Shown: positions 41,062-50,363, counted from the first letter of the stretch. The stretch is 64,000 nt of DNA from Leptospira congkakensis (GCF_004770265.1 NZ_RQGQ01000001.1:62001-126000), one strand, 5' to 3'. Numbers and translations: made by a program. The notes: generated from the letters alone by a model not told the origin.

Positions 41062-41327
41062 TTTTTTAGGTCCGTTTTCTAGTATTTTCCCTATATTAAT
41101 AAAATTTAGAATCATTTGCAATACCGAAATTTTGCATTTAACAGAAATACTTCGAGAAATGAGGTCTCGATTTTGCAAGGAGATGGATGTTTCTCACCAA
41201 ACAATCGAATTTGAATGTAAAAAGTAGTAGATAATAGCCGCAGTATGATTCGTATTTTATGTTTTGTTCATTCGGTTTAAAGTTGATCATTCCAATAAAA
41301 ATATAGTGGTTCATTAGAAAGAGGCGC

Positions 41328-42620
41328 ATGAAAGAAGACCAAAAGATGCATAAAGTTCTACATTCTGTCCATTTATGGGGCATCGCAGTGGGGCTTGTTA
41401 TTTCCGGGGATTATTTCGGTTGGAATTTTGGATGGTCCAAAGCTAGTTTTTGGGAATTCAGTTTTGCTGTGGTTTTGATCGCCACTTTCTATGTACTATT
41501 TGCCCTTTGTTTTACAGAACTGGCAGCCAGCATCCCGCAGTCGGGTGGGCCTTCTGCTTATGCAAAAAAAGCACTTGGGGATTTGTTTGGGCTTGTCACT
41601 GGATATTTGGTTCTTGTTGAATTTTTACTCGCACCGCCGGCGATTGCCTCTGCTCTCGGTGGGTATATCCATTTCCTATTTCCCGTTATACCAGCGTTTG
41701 GTGCCGGTATAGTAATGTTTTGTTTCCTTTTATTAATCAATTTAACGGGGATCAAACAAACGGCTCGGTTTGAACTTTTTGTCACTCTTGTCGCTGTGTT
41801 TGGACTTTTGTTCTATTTAGTTTTTCTTGTACCACATATTTCCTTGGATCGTATTCCTAATTTTCCAGAAGTAACTTCTATCTCTTGGGGATCTGTATTT
41901 CTTTCTATTCCTTTTGCCATTTGGTTTTTTTTAGCAGTGGAAGGAGTGGCTTTGGCTGCCGAAGAAGTTCGTAATCCGGCAAGGGACATTCCTATTGGAT
42001 ATACCGCTGGTATTTTTACTTTACTCTGTTTGGCGGGACTCATTTTTGTTTTCACAGCTTCTGTTGTAGATACCAAAGAAATTTCTGAATTGGATTATCC
42101 TTTGTCTTATGTATTACAAAAGTTATATGGCAAGGATCAAATTTGGCCTTTTGTGTTTACCTTCATTGGTTTGTTTGGACTTGTTGCTTCTTTATTTGGG
42201 ATCATCCTTGGAAATTCGCGGTTGATTTATGCTATGGCTAAGGAGGGTTACTTACCAAATTACCTTTCTAAATTGAGTAAGGGCACTCTTGTTCCACAAA
42301 ATGCAGTTCTTTCTGGTGGCGTATTGGGAATTTTTTGTATGTATTTTTTTGATACCGCAGAACTTATCACCATATCTGCATTAGGTGCATGTGGAATGTA
42401 TCTACTTAGTTTGGTTTCCTATTTTGTTCTTCGCAAAAAAGAACCGCTGATGCCACGGCCGTACAAAGCTCCTTTTTATCCGATCCTTCCTGGAATTGCT
42501 TTAGTTCTTGGAATTGTCGCTTGTGGTTCGGTTTGTTTTTCCGAGCCTTATCTGGCACTTGGAGTAGTTGGATTTGGATTTTTACTGGGAATTGGTTACC
42601 GTTTCCAATCAAAAAGCTAA
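41328..42620 (+). CDS. ethanolamine permease-like APC transporter
   Basis: The protein has 430 residues and twelve predicted membrane helices of the amino acid-polyamine-organocation superfamily. The start HLWGIAVGLVISGDYFGWNF and the following SGGPSAYAKKALGDLFGLVT are characteristic of the ethanolamine transporter subgroup. GVALAAEEVRNPARDIPIGY is the usual conserved loop. It probably imports ethanolamine or a related amine. No ethanolamine ammonia-lyase genes are adjacent, so the substrate is uncertain. AGAGG just before the ATG at 41328 is the ribosome binding site. It is divergent from the coiled-coil gene. Confidence 0.85.
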   Translation: MKEDQKMHKVLHSVHLWGIAVGLVISGDYFGWNFGWSKASFWEFSFAVVLIATFYVLFALCFTELAASIPQSGGPSAYAKKALGDLFGLVTGYLVLVEFLLAPPAIASALGGYIHFLFPVIPAFGAGIVMFCFLLLINLTGIKQTARFELFVTLVAVFGLLFYLVFLVPHISLDRIPNFPEVTSISWGSVFLSIPFAIWFFLAVEGVALAAEEVRNPARDIPIGYTAGIFTLLCLAGLIFVFTASVVDTKEISELDYPLSYVLQKLYGKDQIWPFVFTFIGLFGLVASLFGIILGNSRLIYAMAKEGYLPNYLSKLSKGTLVPQNAVLSGGVLGIFCMYFFDTAELITISALGACGMYLLSLVSYFVLRKKEPLMPRPYKAPFYPILPGIALVLGIVACGSVCFSEPYLALGVVGFGFLLGIGYRFQSKS

Positions 42621-42636
42621 CTTGATTTGAATCCAA

Positions 42637-42657
42637 TCCAATGAAGTTGCCATTGGA
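42637..42657. terminator. hairpin between convergent permease and cyclase genes
   Basis: TCCAATG (42637-42643) pairs with CATTGGA (42651-42657) in the 101-bp convergent gap. T-rich sequence follows on the plus strand. Plausible but weak. Confidence 0.35.
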
Positions 42658-42721
42658 ATTCATTTTGCGTTTGGAATCAAAATTCAGTTCAGTTCAATAA
42701 ATAGCAAAGTTAAATATTGAA

Positions 42722-44794
42722 TTAACTTCCCTGTTCCATTTTTGGTTTGGCTTGTGCTTCGTAACAACGATCCAAAAACAATCGTGAAACAGAATCATCT
42801 GGGTTTGTATCAAGTAGTTTGGCAAAACTATCGATTGCCTCTTCAAAATCTTCTCTGCGGAAGGCATCCAGTGCGAGTGTATAATCATCTTTGGTGGAAA
42901 CAAGCCTTGCTGCTTTTTCTGGTTCGTATCCATCCAAAACTTCTACAACAAAAACCGATTCTGTTTTTCCTTTGATCGCCACTCGGTCCAGGAGTCGGTA
43001 ATGGTATCCTAATCCGTCAGATGCTTCGATAAAAGTGTCTGCACTAATCACAATCCGAGAAGAAAAGAGTTTGGTGATTCCTTCAATTCGAGAGGCAAGG
43101 TTGACTGCGTCTGAGATAACGGTTCCTTCCATTCGCTTGTGCTCACCTAAGATTCCTAAGGTGAGATTTCCTGTATGGATTCCAATCCCTACTTCAATCG
43201 GAATATAACCACAGTTAGACCTATGCCCGTTATAAATGCGAATTGCTTCTTGCATTTCTACGGCTGCTTTGACCGCATCGTTGACATCATAAGGAAATAA
43301 TGCCATCACGGCATCACCGATGAATTTATCGATAAAACCATTGTTGTGTCGAATGATTGGCCCCACTCGTTGGAGGTAACTATTTAAAAAATCAAAATTT
43401 TCTTTAGGAGTTAGTGTTTCCGAAAATTCGGTAAAGGACCTAATATCCGCAAAGAGGATGGTCATTCTTTTTTGGACTTGGTCTCCTAAATCTACGTGGC
43501 GGATATCGGTTTTGCCCAAATGGAATAGAAACTCGGTCGGAACAAAACGACTAAAGGAAACGCTGAGTTGTTTTTGTTCATGGGCAAATTCGAGAGATTT
43601 GTTTATGTTTTGGCGGACAATCCGTCCAAAAGTAATAACTTGTAAAAAAACAAAGATCACAACACTAGCAGGTGCTATGTACATAGTGTGGATGTAGGAT
43701 TCTGCATGTAGAACATCATTTGTGGCAGCAACCAAAACTAATAACATACCAGCTAACAGAAGTTTTGATTCCATTCTGTTTTTTTTGTAGGCTTTATACA
43801 GATATATAAAGATAAAAACACCATTCCCAACAAAAGCTATAGGATAAATGGATGCAGTTTCCGTAAAATAAACTGGAGGAAGTAACAATCCCAAACTTAA
43901 TAGAATGGAAAGTGTGTAAAAGAAGGTTCCCACTTTTTTAGAGAAATCTTCTGGAAAGATTGTATAAAAATAATGATAGAGTAGGGGAGCCGACCAGAAC
44001 CAAGAAATGTATTCTAGTCGTAACAAAAACCAATATGGGAAATCATAAAATTCTGATATGATTCGTTCTCCCGTAGAAATGGTTCTAAAAAATACTGCCA
44101 AAGAAAACAGAAAAATCCCAATCGTATGTTTCCCATCTCGATTGTAAAAATACATCACTAGAAAAAATAAACCAACAAATGCTAAAACGGAAGATAACAT
44201 GGTTTCGTTTATTTTTCGTTTGGTGAGCCTACTTTCTGCCTTCGTATAGGTTGATAAAGCGACATCGGTCCAAATTCCACCTTTCCTATGTACATAGTTG
44301 GCAACGTAAAGATCAATGGTTAGGTCTGAGGTTTGAGGCAAAACGACAATTGTTGATTTAACTTGCGGCGTGTATTCGTTTTGATTGGATCCGGGAGTTC
44401 CTGACCCACCTAAATACTTTCCGTTTACATAAATGGCGTACGAAGTGTCCTGTTCTTGGACAGTGAGGGCCATGGTTTCCGTAAGTTTTTCATTTAGTTT
44501 GAGTTTGATCCTAAAACTAGCATGACCAAAACCACCTAAAGTTCCGTATGGCATTTGGAATCCGTTCCAATGATTCGGAAGATTTAAGAACAAATCCGAA
44601 TTTGTTTCTTGGATTTTGGAAGGAGGAGTGTTCCAAAAAAATTTCCATTCCCCGTTTAAGGAAACATAAGTTTGTTCGGTAAACGAATGATTACTTAGAT
44701 CCAAATACCCTTTCTTTATTTCTGCTTTTACATTCCTCTCCTCAGAAAGACAACTGAGTTGGAATAACATAAGAATGAGAAAGAGTTTTTTCAT
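42722..44794 (-). CDS. membrane-bound class III adenylate cyclase with 7TM-DISM sensor
   Basis: The protein has 690 residues. It begins with a signal peptide (possible lipobox QLSC) and a periplasmic 7TMR-DISM extracellular domain (LNGEWKFFWN, ASFRIKLKLN, YAIYVNGKYLGGSG). Seven membrane helices follow at ~200-390. The cyclase domain (~440-620) has both metal Asp residues (ILFADIRSFTE, D450; KFIGDAVMALF, D494), the adenine-selecting Lys490/Asp562 pair and transition-state Asn565/Arg569 (SDAVNLASR), so ATP is the likely substrate and the enzyme looks active. A TPR-like tail ends the protein. It senses an unknown envelope ligand and would produce cAMP. The start ATG directly follows the stop of the glutamate-synthase-like gene. 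Confidence 0.9.
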   Translation of the reverse strand: MKKLFLILMLFQLSCLSEERNVKAEIKKGYLDLSNHSFTEQTYVSLNGEWKFFWNTPPSKIQETNSDLFLNLPNHWNGFQMPYGTLGGFGHASFRIKLKLNEKLTETMALTVQEQDTSYAIYVNGKYLGGSGTPGSNQNEYTPQVKSTIVVLPQTSDLTIDLYVANYVHRKGGIWTDVALSTYTKAESRLTKRKINETMLSSVLAFVGLFFLVMYFYNRDGKHTIGIFLFSLAVFFRTISTGERIISEFYDFPYWFLLRLEYISWFWSAPLLYHYFYTIFPEDFSKKVGTFFYTLSILLSLGLLLPPVYFTETASIYPIAFVGNGVFIFIYLYKAYKKNRMESKLLLAGMLLVLVAATNDVLHAESYIHTMYIAPASVVIFVFLQVITFGRIVRQNINKSLEFAHEQKQLSVSFSRFVPTEFLFHLGKTDIRHVDLGDQVQKRMTILFADIRSFTEFSETLTPKENFDFLNSYLQRVGPIIRHNNGFIDKFIGDAVMALFPYDVNDAVKAAVEMQEAIRIYNGHRSNCGYIPIEVGIGIHTGNLTLGILGEHKRMEGTVISDAVNLASRIEGITKLFSSRIVISADTFIEASDGLGYHYRLLDRVAIKGKTESVFVVEVLDGYEPEKAARLVSTKDDYTLALDAFRREDFEEAIDSFAKLLDTNPDDSVSRLFLDRCYEAQAKPKMEQGS

Positions 44795-46357
44795 TTAGGT
44801 TTGTCGTTTTGGAAATACAGTATAATCTTGAAGTTTGGTAAAATGCACTTCGTCTCGTTTGTAACCAAGTAGACCTTCCAATGTTTGGTAACGATTCATA
44901 CCCATGCTGATTTCAACATCCTGGCCTGTAAATTGGCCTGGGTGTTCATAGCCGCAGGAATGCGCTAAACTAAGAAGTTCTTTGCGAAATCCTTGGATGT
45001 ATTTGGCAGCACGTTTTCCTTTGATTTCTGGATCCACTCCGCGTTGTAACCACCAGTTCTGAGTGGCAACTCCAGCGGGACAGTGGTCGGTATGACATTT
45101 TTGTGCTTGGATGCAACCAATGGATAACATGGCTTCTCTAGCTATATTGATTAAGTCACAACCCATAGCGATCGCAACAACGGCTCGGTCGGGAAATCCA
45201 AGTTTCCCAGAACCAATCCAAACAATTTGTTCGGATAATCCTTCTTTTTGAAACAGAGTATAAACTCTTTGGAATCCTATTTTAAAAGGTAAAGATACGT
45301 GATCGGCATAGGTGAGAGGAGCGGCACCTGTTCCCCCTTCTCCACCATCGATTGTGATAAAGTCGGGCCCAAGAGAAGTTTGTTTGATTTCACGTGCGAG
45401 TTCTTCCCAAAACTCAATTTCCCCAACGGCACTTTTGATTCCGACAGGAAGGCCTGTTCCTGATGCAATTCTTTCAATGAATTGAATGAGTTCTTTAACG
45501 CTTGTAAATTCACTATGAGAATTGGGAGAGATACAATCTTTTCCTTCTTCTACATGACGGATGGCTGCAATCTCGGCGTTTACTTTTTTTGCAGGAAGGA
45601 TTCCACCTTTGCCTGGTTTTGCGCCTTGTGAAAGTTTGATTTCGATCATTTTGATACAAGGGTTCTTCGCTACTTTTTCTTTCAAAACTTCCAAACTAAA
45701 TTTTCCCGATTTGTCTCTGGCACCAAAGTACCCAGTTCCAATTTGCCAAACCATATCAGCCCCTTCCATATGATACTGGCTGAGGCCCCCTTCGCCTGTA
45801 TTCTGATAGGCGCCGGAATCTCTAGCTCCTCTATTGAGAGCCATCACTGCATTTTTTCCAAGGGAACCAAAGGACATTGCAGAAATATTAACAATGGAAT
45901 AAGGTCTGTAAGGAAATTTACGTTTGGGCCCAATGATTTTTAAACAAGGGATACAACTTGGATCTTGGTTGTGGACATAGGCCTTGGATTCTGGATAAGG
46001 GAAGGCTTTGTGTTTGATGATAGGATATCCCGGTTCGTATTGGATTTCTGTAGTTCCAAATCCAAAGTTATTGTTTTGTCCTTTGGCTGTGGCATAAATC
46101 CAACTTCTTTCGGTTCGATCGAAGGGACGTTCTTCTTTGTCGTGGGCCACCCAATACTGTCTGAGTTCGGGCCCGATCATTTCTAGGAAATAACGGAGAC
46201 GTCCCACGATTGGAAAGTTTCTCTGAATCGTGTGCGTTTTTTGAGAAATATCTCGGATAAAAACAAACACAAGAAACAGCAACAATCCAACGAATGTGGA
46301 AACTACGGGATAGGTTTCAATCCAATTGAGTATCTGATCCATAAGGGGTGCGTCCAT
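44795..46357 (-). CDS. FMN-binding glutamate synthase family protein
   Basis: The protein has 520 residues and matches the stand-alone GltB-like synthase domain. An N-terminal membrane helix (YPVVSTFVGLLLFLVFVFI) anchors it. Motifs follow in order: ISAMSFGSLGKNAVMALNRG, NTGEGGLSQYHMEGADMVWQ, IKLSQGAKPGKGGILPAKKV, ITIDGGEGGTGAAPLTYADH, and CIQAQKCHTDHCPAGVATQ, whose Cys residues bind the Fe-S cluster in glutamate synthase. The glutaminase domain and NADPH subunit are absent, so the true reaction is unknown; such proteins may be related oxidoreductases. TAA of this gene is followed at once by the ATG of the cyclase gene, an unusual coupling. Confidence 0.88.
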   Translation of the reverse strand: MDAPLMDQILNWIETYPVVSTFVGLLLFLVFVFIRDISQKTHTIQRNFPIVGRLRYFLEMIGPELRQYWVAHDKEERPFDRTERSWIYATAKGQNNNFGFGTTEIQYEPGYPIIKHKAFPYPESKAYVHNQDPSCIPCLKIIGPKRKFPYRPYSIVNISAMSFGSLGKNAVMALNRGARDSGAYQNTGEGGLSQYHMEGADMVWQIGTGYFGARDKSGKFSLEVLKEKVAKNPCIKMIEIKLSQGAKPGKGGILPAKKVNAEIAAIRHVEEGKDCISPNSHSEFTSVKELIQFIERIASGTGLPVGIKSAVGEIEFWEELAREIKQTSLGPDFITIDGGEGGTGAAPLTYADHVSLPFKIGFQRVYTLFQKEGLSEQIVWIGSGKLGFPDRAVVAIAMGCDLINIAREAMLSIGCIQAQKCHTDHCPAGVATQNWWLQRGVDPEIKGKRAAKYIQGFRKELLSLAHSCGYEHPGQFTGQDVEISMGMNRYQTLEGLLGYKRDEVHFTKLQDYTVFPKRQT

Positions 46358-46386
46358 TTCTATATACGAAGCAAAATGATGACAAG

Positions 46387-46785
46387 CTAAGATTGAACGT
46401 GTGAAATTGATTCCAAAAGTTTTTCTTTTGTGAAGGGTTTGAAGATGTATCCGGAGATGATGGGAATTTTGGCTGCACGGTCTGTGTCGGCGAGGTCTAC
46501 GGAAGAACTGACCAGAAAAATCTCAATGGATTTGGGAAACTGAGGTAACATTTTTTCAAACGCATCTAAAAATTGCCAACCGTCCATAAGAGGCATATTG
46601 ATATCTAAAAAAATAATATCAGGGAGTTGGTCTTTGTTTTGAACTTCTGTTTGCAAAAAAGCCAAAGCGTTTTCCGCATCGGAGAAAATTAGGACTTCCC
46701 CTTTGATTCCCGCATTGGATATGATTTTTTTGGTAGTGAATTGGTAGATTTGGTCATCGTCGATCACACAAATTTTGGGAGTCAT
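46387..46785 (-). CDS. single-domain response regulator
   Basis: The protein has 132 residues and consists only of a receiver domain. The acidic pocket is Asp9/Asp10 (CVIDDDQ), the phosphorylation site Asp61 (FLDINMPLMDGWQF), the conserved Ser93 (LVSSSV) and Lys116 (IFKPFTK). There is no output domain, so it acts through protein contacts. Its ATG overlaps by four bases (ATGA) with the stop of an HATPase-like frame upstream, which shows that a sensor kinase gene was originally coupled to it. Confidence 0.92.
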   Translation of the reverse strand: MTPKICVIDDDQIYQFTTKKIISNAGIKGEVLIFSDAENALAFLQTEVQNKDQLPDIIFLDINMPLMDGWQFLDAFEKMLPQFPKSIEIFLVSSSVDLADTDRAAKIPIISGYIFKPFTKEKLLESISHVQS

Positions 46786-47030
46786 TTGCCTCTCCCATTG
46801 GGAAAGTACATAGGCAAATCAGTCCCATTCCCAAGTTTGGAACTTACCTCTATTTGTCCTCCCGCCAATTCGACTTTTACCTGAATCAAAAATAACCCCG
46901 AACCCTTACCCACTATCTGACGATCAAAAGTCTGTTTTAAATGAAAAATTTGGTCATCATTTGGGTTTAAATCGATCCTATGATCCGAAAAGGAAATGGT
47001 TGGAATTTTAGGATCTTTTATTTTTAGGAA
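46782..47030 (-). pseudogene. out-of-frame C-terminal HATPase remnant of a sensor kinase
   Basis: A frame without its own start reads IPTISFSDHRIDLNPNDDQ, then IVGKGSGLFLIQVKVELAGG, QIEVSSKLGNGTDLPMYFP. This is the end of a histidine kinase ATPase domain: a degenerate D-box (DHRID for DNGIG), the G2 box GKGSGLF and the final GT-F/Y-FP. It is in a different frame from the PAS gene that ends at 47024, and the two frames meet within a few bases of the A-rich stretch at 47019-47030. The N box (usual N-x-x-K/H) is missing altogether, so a deletion and not only a one-base slip is likely. Its TGA overlaps the response regulator ATG. Confidence 0.7.
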
Positions 47031-48055
47031 TCAGGATTTTCGATTTTGAATCCAGAGTTGTTATTTTGCGAAACTGAGTTTAGGTTTTGGATGACATCCA
47101 ATAATTGGTTTTCCCATCCTTTGGTGTCTTTTGGATTTTTGGATGTTTTCATCAAATCCAAAAGAGTTTGGAGCCCGTGCAGAGATTCTTGTACTACAAG
47201 AGAGGTGGATTGTTCGGACGATTGTAGATTTTTGTTTTGAAGGAAAAGGGATTCGGTTTTGTCTTTTAATACTTCGTTACTTTTACGAAGTAAATTTTCA
47301 TTTTTTTTCTTTTCATCAATATCAATAATTTGAGCCAAATAGTGAATGGGGTGGCCGGTATCATCTCTTAGTACAGTCACAGTAGTGAATGCCCAAACGT
47401 TGTTTCCTGATTTGTGAATGTATTGTTTTTCGAGCGAATAGTTGTCTGTAATTCCTTTTTGTACTTCATCTCGAAGTTTTAAATTTTCTTCGAGTTCGTC
47501 CATAGAACTGATATCAGAAAAATGTTTACCAATGACTTCAAAGATTTTGTAACCTAAAAAATTTGCAAAAGAATCATTGGTTTCATCTATATAACCATTT
47601 TTTCCAGTTAATACAAGCCCAATAGGTGAGTCATGAAACATGGTTTTGAATTTACGTTCTGCAATGGCTAAGTTTGCTTCGGTATCTATTTTTTCAGAAA
47701 TGTCCCTAGAAGAAGTATGAAGGTATTTTGCTCCCGATGTCGGGTGAATGGTCAAACGGTTGTCAGACTGCAACCAGATATAACTTCCGTTTTTGTGTAA
47801 AAAACGAAAAGTGGAATGGATGTTTTCTTCTCCACGGAGGAGCGGTTGGTGTGATCTTTCTTGGATTAACCTTCTTTCGTCGGGATGAAAATAATCATAA
47901 GGATTTTTGCCAATGAGTTCTTCTGATTTGTAACCAATGATTTTTTCTGAATTGGGGCTAACGTAAATATACGTTCCGTCTGGTTCATGTAGACATACCA
48001 ACTCACGGCTAATTGCCGTTAAAAGATGAAGTATTTCTGAATCGGGGAGTCCCAC
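47024..48055 (-). CDS. PAS-PAS sensor kinase fragment, frameshifted
   Basis: The protein has about 344 residues in two PAS domains. The first is around residues 10-125 (CLHEPDGTYIYVSPNSEKII, FRFLHKNGSYIWLQSDNR), the second around 130-260 (SPIGLVLTGKNGYIDETNDS). A coiled coil and a HisKA_2-like helix follow (LVVQESLHGLQTLLDLMKTS, with a candidate His). The ATPase domain continues in another frame (46782-47030). The frame opens at TTG 48079; AAGGA eight bases before GTG 48055 favours 48055. It is probably a decayed histidine kinase, possibly still a PAS sensor that binds its partner. It is divergent from ssb. Confidence 0.75.
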   Translation of the reverse strand: MGLPDSEILHLLTAISRELVCLHEPDGTYIYVSPNSEKIIGYKSEELIGKNPYDYFHPDERRLIQERSHQPLLRGEENIHSTFRFLHKNGSYIWLQSDNRLTIHPTSGAKYLHTSSRDISEKIDTEANLAIAERKFKTMFHDSPIGLVLTGKNGYIDETNDSFANFLGYKIFEVIGKHFSDISSMDELEENLKLRDEVQKGITDNYSLEKQYIHKSGNNVWAFTTVTVLRDDTGHPIHYLAQIIDIDEKKKNENLLRKSNEVLKDKTESLFLQNKNLQSSEQSTSLVVQESLHGLQTLLDLMKTSKNPKDTKGWENQLLDVIQNLNSVSQNNNSGFKIENPDS

Positions 48056-48215
48056 AAACAAGATCCTTATTTTTTCCAATTGGTTGTCTATCGGAATTGT
48101 CCTTTTGGGGCAGAGCTTTCATAAAATTAGAGGGAAATTTCTTTTTTTGAAACCAACCCATAGAAAAACGAACCGGTCTTTGTATGGCCAAGAAAATTGA
48201 ATTAAGGATACTCAA

Positions 48216-48569
48216 ATGAAAAATCTATCGTATATCATTCTAGACGGAAATTTAACCGCAGACCCAGAAGAAAGAAATGTCGGAGGGGGAAAGTCCCTTG
48301 CCATTTTTACCGTTGCAGTCAATCATACTGCGGGCAACCAAGAAAGTAAGGACAAAGAGGATGTGTCTTTCTTTGAAGTTGAAGCTTGGGAAAAATTGGG
48401 TGAGAACTGTGTCGAATACCTAAAAAAGGGAAGTAAGGTGACGATCATGGGAAATCTAAAACAAAACCGATGGAAAAGTCCGGAAGGTGAAAACAGGTCT
48501 AAGTTCAAAGTAACTGCTTCCACCGTCAGGTTTGATAGTATGCGTAAACAAGATTCGAAGGCTGCGTAA
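48216..48569 (+). CDS. ssb: single-stranded DNA-binding protein
   Basis: The protein has 117 residues. The OB-fold pattern is clear: YIILDGNLTADPEERNVGGG at the start, then LAIFTVAVNHTAG, FFEVEAWEKLGENCVEYLKK and GSKVTIMGNLKQNRWKSPEG. It ends shortly after the fold (SMRKQDSKAA) and lacks the long acidic tail of E. coli SSB with its DDDIPF tip. Either it is a short paralogue, as in several spirochaetes, or the main SSB is elsewhere. AAGGA eight bases before the ATG is the ribosome binding site. Confidence 0.9.
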   Translation: MKNLSYIILDGNLTADPEERNVGGGKSLAIFTVAVNHTAGNQESKDKEDVSFFEVEAWEKLGENCVEYLKKGSKVTIMGNLKQNRWKSPEGENRSKFKVTASTVRFDSMRKQDSKAA

Positions 48570-48578
48570 AATGTAGAT

Positions 48579-48606
48579 ACGGGTGTTGGAGATTTCCTTC
48601 ACCCGT
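48579..48606 (+). terminator. probable terminator of ssb
   Basis: ACGGGTG (48579-48585) pairs with CACCCGT (48600-48606) ten bases after the stop codon; T-rich sequence follows but with interruptions. It also lies at the end of the convergent lipoprotein gene. Confidence 0.55.
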
Positions 48607-48615
48607 TAAATATTG

Positions 48616-49689
48616 TTAGGGGGTAGGTATCGTTCTTTTTTTATGTTTTGAATGAGTAGGAGAATCAAAAATCGAATGGTTATCGTTTTGGTCAGTTTTG
48701 GAATTTTCCCCAGATTCCTCGGTTAGTTTTTTATCATCACTACGATCTTCTTGGATTGTTTGTTTTCCGTTTTTGATCACGGACAAAATTCTAAAGTATC
48801 TAGGTGAAGAAACTAAGTTCCACTCTCTAAAATAATACTTTGTAAATGCATGTTTAGGTCCATACACTCCATTTGTAGAATCGATTTTGTTTTTGATATT
48901 GGTTTTGAAATCGGCTTGTTCTTCTTTTGTTAGGTTCGGGAACTGTGCCACTTCCCCATCCACATAACGATTTCGTAAAATATCCAATTCCCTTCGGTTA
49001 CGCCCGGAGACGTCTTCAAAAAAATATTGATTGGGGGCATTACAATTTCCCGCATAGGATTCACAATTGGGCACTAGATGCGGGTTTACATATTTGAGTT
49101 CCAGATAGATACTAATGTATTCTCCTGGGTTTGGAACTTTTCCATCTTGGATTTCTAAAACTTGAGGAACACTGTCTCTATCTGTGTATTGTCTTTCAAT
49201 CGCTTCACGTGAGATTTTAGTTTCAGGGGTAGTGCTATTCACCTTCACAGGTTTTTTTGATTCCCCAACAATCACTTTGTTTCGCATCACTTCTGTTTTG
49301 GTCTCTAAAATTTCATAGGCTTGGAAATTAACCGGTTGTTTGGCGATGATCTCACCCTTTTGGTTGATCACGATGATATGATGTTCTAAAATAGTACCGG
49401 AAATAATTTCTTCTATTATGCTTATCCCCGCATCCTCAAAAAATAAATCTAGTTGGATGAATGGAATTTTGTTTTCCGAATACTCTATACTCACCCCAGG
49501 TTCTTGTGTTAAAGGTTTTTTTCCTTCTTTGGATTCGGAGTGGACTGCTTCCGATTTTGTAATCATCCGAATGCGGTTGAGATTGATTTGTTCTGTATGA
49601 GTCGGGAATGACGGAATGAAAACCTGTTGCGGAGTTTGGCATCCGAATGAAAGAACTAACAGGAAGGAAAGAGAATACAAGCGCTTCAT
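48616..49689 (-). CDS. lipoprotein, hypothetical
   Basis: The protein has 357 residues. The signal peptide ends at a lipobox LSFGC, followed by QTPQQVFIPSFPTH. The middle has strand-like segments (IPFIQLDLFFEDAGISIIEE; HHIIVINQKGEIIAKQPVNF) and a Cys pair (NCESYAGNC). The C-terminus is charged and low in complexity (EESGENSKTDQND). I recognise no family. It is co-directional with the DUF3332 gene upstream. Confidence 0.65.
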   Translation of the reverse strand: MKRLYSLSFLLVLSFGCQTPQQVFIPSFPTHTEQINLNRIRMITKSEAVHSESKEGKKPLTQEPGVSIEYSENKIPFIQLDLFFEDAGISIIEEIISGTILEHHIIVINQKGEIIAKQPVNFQAYEILETKTEVMRNKVIVGESKKPVKVNSTTPETKISREAIERQYTDRDSVPQVLEIQDGKVPNPGEYISIYLELKYVNPHLVPNCESYAGNCNAPNQYFFEDVSGRNRRELDILRNRYVDGEVAQFPNLTKEEQADFKTNIKNKIDSTNGVYGPKHAFTKYYFREWNLVSSPRYFRILSVIKNGKQTIQEDRSDDKKLTEESGENSKTDQNDNHSIFDSPTHSKHKKRTIPTP

Positions 49690-49709
49690 ATAGTGAGTAT
49701 CGGCCAGAG

Positions 49710-49733
49710 ATTGCCCCTAAAATTAGGGGCAAT
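49710..49733 (-). terminator. perfect hairpin after the DUF3332 gene
   Basis: ATTGCCCCTAA (49710-49720) pairs perfectly with TTAGGGGCAAT (49723-49733) around a two-base gap. It follows the stop at 49741 of the minus-strand DUF3332 gene. It lacks a U-tract, so termination or mRNA protection are both possible. Confidence 0.5.
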
Positions 49734-49740
49734 GGGCAAG

Positions 49741-50247
49741 TTAGATGTGTTTTACGCCGGCTGGAGGAAGGATAGGTCCGCTCACTTGAAGGATTTCTAC
49801 ATATTTTCCATTCACCAAACGGAATGCTTTTTCCGGTTTGTCTTTTAAGAAATATACTGCTTCCATTCCTTTTTGTGTAGGAGCTTCCATTTTCAAAACC
49901 TTTCCCCACTCAGAATAAGTAAGAGTAATGGTTTGACCATCTTGTGTGTATTCTTTTACAAGTTTACCATCAAAGTCATACTCTGCCATTGCGATTGGAT
50001 TTCTGTCGGTCCAGAATTCAATTAAGTTGAAAATGAGAACATCCAAAATTCCGCCAACGTAATAAGCGATAGAAATTGGAAAGAGCATTAAAAGGGAACG
50101 AAAGAAACCTGCAACCTTTCCTGTTCCGATTTGAATGTTTCCGTTGAAAGAATAAATTGCTTTCGTAAGGCCAAATTTTCCGAAACAGTTTGCGAATAAA
50201 CCAATGGAAAGAATTCCAATGAGTGCCGATTTGAATATTTTTTTCAT
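49741..50247 (-). CDS. DUF3332 family protein
   Basis: The protein has 168 residues. The signal peptide has a lipobox-like end (GLFANC). The pattern NCFGKFGLTKAIYSFNGNIQ, the hydrophobic LLMLFPISIAYYVGGILDVL and then LIFNLIEFWTDRNPIA is that of the DUF3332 family, found in spirochaetes and Bacteroidetes. The C-terminal part forms strands (TQDGQTITLTYSEWGKVLKM). Function is unknown; envelope location is inferred. AGGT lies eight bases before the ATG. Confidence 0.8.
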   Translation of the reverse strand: MKKIFKSALIGILSIGLFANCFGKFGLTKAIYSFNGNIQIGTGKVAGFFRSLLMLFPISIAYYVGGILDVLIFNLIEFWTDRNPIAMAEYDFDGKLVKEYTQDGQTITLTYSEWGKVLKMEAPTQKGMEAVYFLKDKPEKAFRLVNGKYVEILQVSGPILPPAGVKHI

Positions 50248-50363
50248 TTTTACCTCGTAGTTCTTGAACTAAAAAAACTAAAGACCAATCCTAGGTGATT
50301 CAGGAATCATCTGCAAGCCGAAATGATTGACATGGTCATTTTTTCGAAGAATCTGGTCTGAAT

